Assembly: GCF_900090315.1 (NCBI RefSeq)
Contig: NZ_FMHZ01000002.1
Location: 3,450,501 to 3,514,500 of the forward strand
Direction: 5' to 3'
DNA: 64,000 nt
Source of the DNA: Micromonospora citrea
Lineage (GTDB): Bacteria > Actinomycetota > Actinomycetes > Mycobacteriales > Micromonosporaceae
In this document: positions 60,246 through 64,000 of the stretch, one piece after another
Layout of the letters: the number at the start of each line of letters is the position of its first letter
Position numbering within the stretch: the stretch's first letter is position 1
The notes under the pieces: generated by a model
What the model was told of the DNA's origin: nothing
What the model saw: the letters and a program-made list of their open reading frames with translations, nothing else
Database searches by the model: none
Position numbers and translations under genes: made by a program

Positions 60246-61996
60246 CCGGCCGAGGGCTGAGGCCCGGGGCCGACAGCGGTTGCCACCGCGGCCCGGCGAC
60301 GGAGGGCGGTGCATGCGGCGGGGCTGACCGACGAGGTGCAGGCGTGGGCCGCAGGGCCGGCCTCCCGGAGTTGCGCGACGCGGCCGGCTCGCAGCTCCAG
60401 GTGGGTGCCGGTGAACCGGGCACGCATGCGGCGGTCGTGGGTGACGATGACCACCGCGCCGGGGTACTCCGCCAGGGCATCCTCCAGTTCCTCGACCAGG
60501 GCCGGGGAGAAGTGGTTCGTCGGCTCGTCGAGCAGCAGCAGGTCGACCGGTTCGCTGACCAGGCGGGCCAGCTCCATCCGACGCCGCTGCCCGTACGACA
60601 GCTCGCCCATCCGCAGTCGCAGGTCCGCCGGCCGGAACAGGCCGAGGGAGAGCAGTTCGTCGGCGCGCTCGTCCGGGTCGCCGGCCCGCCCGTGGGCGAA
60701 CGCCTGCGGCACCGTCAGGTCGGGCGGCCACGGCACTTCCTCCTGCCGCAGGTACCCGATCCGACCGTGCGTGCGTACCGTTCCGTCGTCGGGTTGCAGT
60801 TCCCCGGCCAGTACCCGGACGAGGGTGGTCTTGCCCGCCCCGTTGGGTCCGGTGACCAGGATTCGTTGCGCGCCCCCGATCCGCAGTGACGGCACGTGCA
60901 GTCGGTCGGCGACGCGGATCCCCGTGAGTTCCGCGGTCGCCTCCGGCGTCTGGCTGCCGGCGCCGGTGATGCTGGCGGCGAAGACCAGCGGGTCGGGGGG
61001 TGGCGCGACGGGACTGCCGGTGAGGCGCTCGATGCGCTCCTTGGCGTTGCGGATGCGCCCCATCGCACCGTGGTCGCGGCCACGGGCGCGGAAGGCGCCG
61101 TGCCCGAATTTGGCCATCGGCGCCTTGCGCGGAATCGCGTCCAGGCGGACCGCGTTCGCGGCAGCCATTCTCCGGCTGCGGGCCAGCTCGGCGCGCCAGT
61201 CCTCGTACTCCTGGATCCGGCGCCGGCGCTCGGCGGCCTTGGCGGCGAGGTATCCGCCGTAGCCGTCACCGAAGCGCGTCACCGCGCCGTCGCCGACTTC
61301 CAGGATGGTGGTGGTGACCCGGTCGAGGAACTCCCGGTCGTGGGTCACCGCGAGCACCGTGCCGCGGTGCGCCCGCAGGTGCGCCTCGAGCCAGCTCACA
61401 GCCTGGTCGTCCAGGTCGTTGGTCGGCTCGTCGAGCAACAGCAGTTCCGGCTGGGACGCCAGGGTGGCGGCCAGGGCCAGCCGCGACCGTTCCCCGCCGG
61501 ACAGCGTGCCGAGTGCCCTCGTACGCTCCAGTGCCGGCAGGCCGAGCCCGTGCAACGCGATGTCCACCCGGGTGTCCGCCGCGTATCCCTCACGCGCCTC
61601 GTACCGGGAGACCAGCCCGGCGTAGGTCTCCATCGCGGCCACGAGTTCCGTCCCCGCCAGGCTACGCAGTGCGGTCTCGGCGTCGCGCATCCGTGACTCG
61701 AGCTCGCGCAGGTCGGCAAGGGCGAGGTCGATCGCGTCCTGGACCGTGGCCTCGGGCGGCAGCGCCAGAGACTGGGCGAGGTAGCCGATGCCGCCGGGCG
61801 CGATCACCGTCACCTCCCCGTTGTCGGGCCGGTCCGCCCCGGCGAGGAGCCGCAACAGCGTGGATTTGCCCGCGCCGTTGTCACCGATGATGCCCGCCTT
61901 CTCGCCCGGCCTGACGGTGAAGGACACGGCGTCCAGCACCACGCGGTCGTCGTAGCGGCGGGTGACGTTGTGTAGCGCCAGTTGGGCAGTGAGCAA
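60215..61996 (-). CDS. ABC-F ATPase (ribosome-protection/antibiotic-resistance type)
   Basis: 593 residues, two ATP-binding domains and no membrane segments: Walker A GDNGAGKST and GPNGAGKTT, signatures LSGGERSR and LSYGQRRR, Walker B LLLLDEPTND and LLLLDEPTNH. The basic linker between domains (RRIQEYEDWRAELARSRR, about 265-282) is where ABC-F proteins touch the ribosome. Such proteins dislodge ribosome-targeting antibiotics or act in translation control. Start TTG 61996 with AGGGG eight bases upstream. The last 45 residues (Ala/Pro-rich) look like an extension past the natural end. See the leader and operators upstream. Confidence 0.9.
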   Translation of the reverse strand: MLTAQLALHNVTRRYDDRVVLDAVSFTVRPGEKAGIIGDNGAGKSTLLRLLAGADRPDNGEVTVIAPGGIGYLAQSLALPPEATVQDAIDLALADLRELESRMRDAETALRSLAGTELVAAMETYAGLVSRYEAREGYAADTRVDIALHGLGLPALERTRALGTLSGGERSRLALAATLASQPELLLLDEPTNDLDDQAVSWLEAHLRAHRGTVLAVTHDREFLDRVTTTILEVGDGAVTRFGDGYGGYLAAKAAERRRRIQEYEDWRAELARSRRMAAANAVRLDAIPRKAPMAKFGHGAFRARGRDHGAMGRIRNAKERIERLTGSPVAPPPDPLVFAASITGAGSQTPEATAELTGIRVADRLHVPSLRIGGAQRILVTGPNGAGKTTLVRVLAGELQPDDGTVRTHGRIGYLRQEEVPWPPDLTVPQAFAHGRAGDPDERADELLSLGLFRPADLRLRMGELSYGQRRRMELARLVSEPVDLLLLDEPTNHFSPALVEELEDALAEYPGAVVIVTHDRRMRARFTGTHLELRAGRVAQLREAGPAAHACTSSVSPAACTALRRRAAVATAVGPGPQPSAGQPRGGPSST

Positions 61997-62007
61997 GAAG
62001 ATATCCC

Positions 62008-62030
62008 CTGATCTCGGCCGAGCCGATCAG
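62008..62030 (-). promoter_or_regulatory. leader hairpin near the ABC-F ribosome-binding site
   Basis: CTGATC / GATCAG arms with CTCGGCCGAG nested inside; the arm at 62008-62013 overlaps the AGGGG ribosome-binding site at 62005-62009. Could occlude translation. Confidence 0.4.
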
Positions 62031-62121
62031 CACGGGCAGGCCCGCGCGGACGAGTTACGGATCTCCGATTGGCGACGGGCCCGATCGGCGGGTGTCACCC
62101 GTAGGTGGGCGGATGGCTTGA

Positions 62122-62201
62122 CGAGACGGTCCGTCTCGCCTGTGTTCCATGACGATAGGCAATCACGATCCCCTGGTCAAGACGATACGGTCCGTCTCGT
62201 C
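62122..62201 (-). promoter_or_regulatory. ABC-F promoter flanked by two TetR-type operators
   Basis: On the minus strand TTGACC (62180-62175), 17 bp, TATCGT (62157-62152). On either side lie near-identical palindromes: CGAGACGG-T-CCGTCTCG (62122-62138, perfect) and GACGATACGG-T-CCGTCTCGTC (62181-62201, one mismatch). Confidence 0.75.
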
Positions 62202-62480
62202 AAAATGGGTTCGGCGGCGTGCCGATCCGGCCAGGCCGAGCACGGTGAACCACAGGAAGATCCAGGTGAGCCACCCCAGCTGGTCGAGGCCCCCGCTGTC
62301 CGCTGTGGTGGCCTCGTCGAAGCTGGCACCGTAGATTCCGAAGAGCACCAACGTGATCGCGCCGGCGGCGATCAGCCACGCGGAGACGGCCCTGTGAGGA
62401 CGGTGTTCATGGCTGCGGCTGTTCCGCCGAGGCCGAGTTGATCGACTGGGCGACGGGCGAGTAGGGCTCGACGCGCTCAC
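62163..62480 (-). CDS. small membrane protein, uncertain
   Basis: 105 residues from a GTG preceded by AGGAGGAG; a disordered Ser/Arg-rich start, then two hydrophobic helices (AVSAWLIAAGAITLVLFGIY and WLTWIFLWFTVLGLAG). No family known. Its 3' end lies inside the ABC-F promoter/operator region. The upstream neighbour is a broken gene, so this may be the tail of it in a shifted frame. Confidence 0.35.
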   Translation of the reverse strand: MSASSPTRPSPSRSTRPRRNSRSHEHRPHRAVSAWLIAAGAITLVLFGIYGASFDEATTADSGGLDQLGWLTWIFLWFTVLGLAGSARRRTHFDETDRIVLTRGS

Positions 62481-62590
62481 CGACCATCTCCTCCTGCCGG
62501 TCCGGTGGGAAGAGTTCGCCACACAGCAGCGCCGCGGCGAATCGGTGAAGGTCGCCGATCGTGGAAACCAATCGACAGATCGTCAGAACA
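62407..62590 (-). pseudogene. fragment of a beta-lactamase/serine hydrolase family gene
   Basis: On the minus strand this frame reads STIGDLHRFAAALLCGELFP, then PDRQEEMVGERVEPYS, to a stop at 62407. The STxGDLxRFxxALLxGxLxP pattern is typical of the C-terminal part of class C beta-lactamase-like serine hydrolases. The catalytic SxxK and YxN parts are absent upstream. Confidence 0.45.
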
Positions 62591-62658
62591 AATCCTCATG
62601 CCGACCGTGCATCGACGCCTGACGACGCGAGGGGGGAGCACTGGCTATGCTCCGGCTC

Positions 62659-63216
62659 ATGAGCGAAGCGAGCCGCCGCCCTTCCCCGTCCGCGGTCCCC
62701 ACCGAGGCCGAGTCGCTGCGATCGGTCCTCGAACGCAACCGGCGCACCTTCGCCTGGAAGACGTTCGGGCTCGACGAGAAGGGCCTGCACGCGACCACGG
62801 CGGCCAGCACCATGACCCTCGGCGGCCTGGTCAAGCACATGGCCCTCGTCGAGGCGGACTGGCTCGCGGTCAAGCTCGCCGGCCGCGAGTACGGAGCCCC
62901 CTGGGATACCGTCGACTTCGACGCCGACCCGGACTGGGAATGGCGCAGCGGGGCGCTGGACTCCGCGGACGACGTCTACGCCGTGTGGCGAGACGCCGTC
63001 GAGCGGTCCCGCGAGCTGGTGGCCGAGGTCATCGCGGAGCGCGGCCTCGACGGGCCGGCCTCCTTCACCTGGCCGGACGGACGCACCCCCTCCGTCCGCG
63101 CCATGCTCCTGGACATGATCGAGGAGTACGCGCGGCACACCGGGCACGCCGACCTCCTGCGGGAGGCGGTGGACGGCCGGGTCGGCGAGGGTGCGCCCGC
63201 CGACTTCACCTTCTGA
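62659..63216 (+). CDS. DinB family protein
   Basis: 185 residues, four-helix DinB/DUF664-like fold with metal-binding histidines in LVKHMALVEADW and EEYARHTGHADLLRE, and WDTVDF between. These are thiol- or metal-dependent transferases. ATG 62659 is seven bases after TATGCT, so leaderless; ATG 62647 is inside that -10 box and is therefore unlikely. Confidence 0.88.
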   Translation: MSEASRRPSPSAVPTEAESLRSVLERNRRTFAWKTFGLDEKGLHATTAASTMTLGGLVKHMALVEADWLAVKLAGREYGAPWDTVDFDADPDWEWRSGALDSADDVYAVWRDAVERSRELVAEVIAERGLDGPASFTWPDGRTPSVRAMLLDMIEEYARHTGHADLLREAVDGRVGEGAPADFTF

Positions 63217-63267
63217 GCGCGCCGTGGCGCCGCAAGCACGGGAGCACTGAGTGGCGGGCGCCGGCTG

Positions 63268-63639
63268 CTACCACCACTGGAAGGGGCCATGCAGCCATTG
63301 GGCGATGGCCCAGCCCGGGATGGATGCTACGGCCGCTCCAACCACGGCGAGCATGATGCGCTTGCTGAGCGGCAGGACGCGACGTTCCACATAGACGACG
63401 TCTCCTTGAACGAGGAAGAAGCCGGCGCCGCCGACCAGTGTGCCCAATATGATCAGCGGAACGATTCCGTCCGGGCAGGGAGGGCCGTAGCGACCGCCGC
63501 AACTGCCGGACTCGAAGAAGATCGAACCCCAGCCCAGCACCGAATGCAGCAGCCCCATTCCGGCCGCGGCGCCTGCGAGTGCGGGCCTCAGATAGTGGAC
63601 GAGAGTCGCCTGCTTGGGCCGCCGGACGACGTTGGGCAT
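63268..63639 (-). CDS. membrane protein of unknown function
   Basis: 123 residues with three hydrophobic helices (about 20-42, 59-79 and 95-116) and a loop with two cysteines (SGSCGGRYGPPCPDG). ATG 63639 has AGGAGG upstream. No family recognised. Confidence 0.75.
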   Translation of the reverse strand: MPNVVRRPKQATLVHYLRPALAGAAAGMGLLHSVLGWGSIFFESGSCGGRYGPPCPDGIVPLIILGTLVGGAGFFLVQGDVVYVERRVLPLSKRIMLAVVGAAVASIPGWAIAQWLHGPFQWW

Positions 63640-63732
63640 GTGTGCTGACCTCCTGCTCGGCCCGCAACCCCTGCGTGCCGGACATGATGCTAGGAGAGCG
63701 AGGCAAATTTCGGCCCGGTCCGGAAATCGTCC

Positions 63733-63896
63733 TCATGCGTCCCAGGCGGGCGGCGTCACCTGCACCTTCGTGTCTGGCCGCCGCCGGAGATGGGTACGGA
63801 CCACCGCGCCGCTCTGGGTCCTGATCACGAGCTGCCAGGAGGCGGTCGGCTTGGAGAGCCACCACTTCGGGCTCCAGTGCCCCGTGCCGTCCTCGC
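63733..63896 (-). pseudogene. possible gene fragment without a start
   Basis: One minus-strand frame reads like protein (GHWSPKWWLSKPTASWQLVI, then ends TKVQVTPPAWDA) but the only upstream sequence has no ATG, GTG or TTG before a stop. It may be the 3' remnant of a gene. Confidence 0.25.
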
Positions 63897-63917
63897 TCAG
63901 CCCCGAGTCACGATCTC

Positions 63918-64000
63918 CTATCGGCCGGTGGCGCCGTCGACGAGCTCACGCAGGATGTCGGCGTGGCCGGCGTGCCGAACCGTCTCGCCCGTCATGTGCG
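63918..64000 (-). CDS. DinB family protein, N-terminal part outside the window
   Basis: The minus-strand frame ends HMTGETVRHAGHADILRELV, then DGATGR and a TAG at 63918. The TxRHAGHADxLRE pattern matches the C-terminus of DinB/DUF664 proteins and resembles the 62659 gene. The 5' part lies beyond 64000. Confidence 0.75.
   Translation of the reverse strand, partial: HMTGETVRHAGHADILRELVDGATGR

Noticed and set aside
62150..62150. A 31-codon leader ORF for the ABC-F gene starting at 62150 on the minus strand
   Set aside because: The ATG lies upstream of the start site predicted by the TTGACC/TATCGT promoter.

Overview
The window looks like chromosomal DNA from a high-GC actinobacterium, most likely family Micromonosporaceae (Micromonospora-like). 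Reasons: very high GC with strong third-position GC, several SigE-family ECF sigma factors, and typical actinobacterial neighbours (bacterial-type proS, a SufE protein, CtpH/CtpI-like P-type ATPase, ECF41 SigJ). I saw no rRNA, tRNA, CRISPR array, transposase or prophage. Genus assignment is inference.

Layout. 1-6.2 kb: end of a membrane protein, a GCS2-type ligase, a divergent yceI/marR pair and a secreted subtilisin fused to a spore-associated-protein-A-like domain. 6.5-9.2 kb: a large XRE/NB-ARC/TPR regulator. 9.4-21.2 kb: a branched-chain acyl-CoA (leucine-type) catabolic gene set on the minus strand (TetR, biotin carboxylase, HMG-CoA lyase, carboxyltransferase, acyl-CoA dehydrogenase). 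It is interrupted by a plus-strand operon of sigma factor, membrane Asp-box protein, lipoprotein and MacAB-like exporter. 21.3-26 kb: a TPR protein coupled to an Hsp90-family ATPase. 26-33 kb: an MFS exporter, a second sigma/beta-propeller pair, and a response regulator-ABC transporter-histidine kinase module resembling LnrJK/LnrLMN. 33-39.7 kb: a secreted protein, sulfurtransferase, third sigma/propeller pair, SGNH hydrolase and fourth sigma/propeller pair. 39.8-47 kb: proS, CBS protein, SufE, DsbA-like, YbaK, SDR, MFS. 47.2-53 kb: a 1,486-residue P-type ATPase with a degenerate N-terminal half, an MBL-fold protein and a CBS protein. 53-64 kb: tsaC, an ABC exporter, sigJ, a GNAT, an FAD oxidoreductase, a HAD hydrolase, an ABC-F ATPase with operator and leader signals, gene remnants and two DinB-family genes.

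The most distinctive signal is four copies within about 26 kb of one two-gene cassette: an ECF-type sigma factor whose stop overlaps the start of a single-pass membrane protein with a short basic cytosolic N-terminus, a Pro/Thr linker and an extracytoplasmic beta-propeller. Two cassettes share the same AACC-N17-CGTCT promoter, which suggests autoregulation. Other points of note: ten or more genes with a TANNNT box 6-7 nt before the start codon (leaderless mRNAs); two MFS genes behind MerR-type 19-bp-spacer promoters; a near-match to a ParB parS site; and a decayed copy of the sigJ 3' end beside the oxidoreductase. All family calls come from reading motifs by eye, with no database search.
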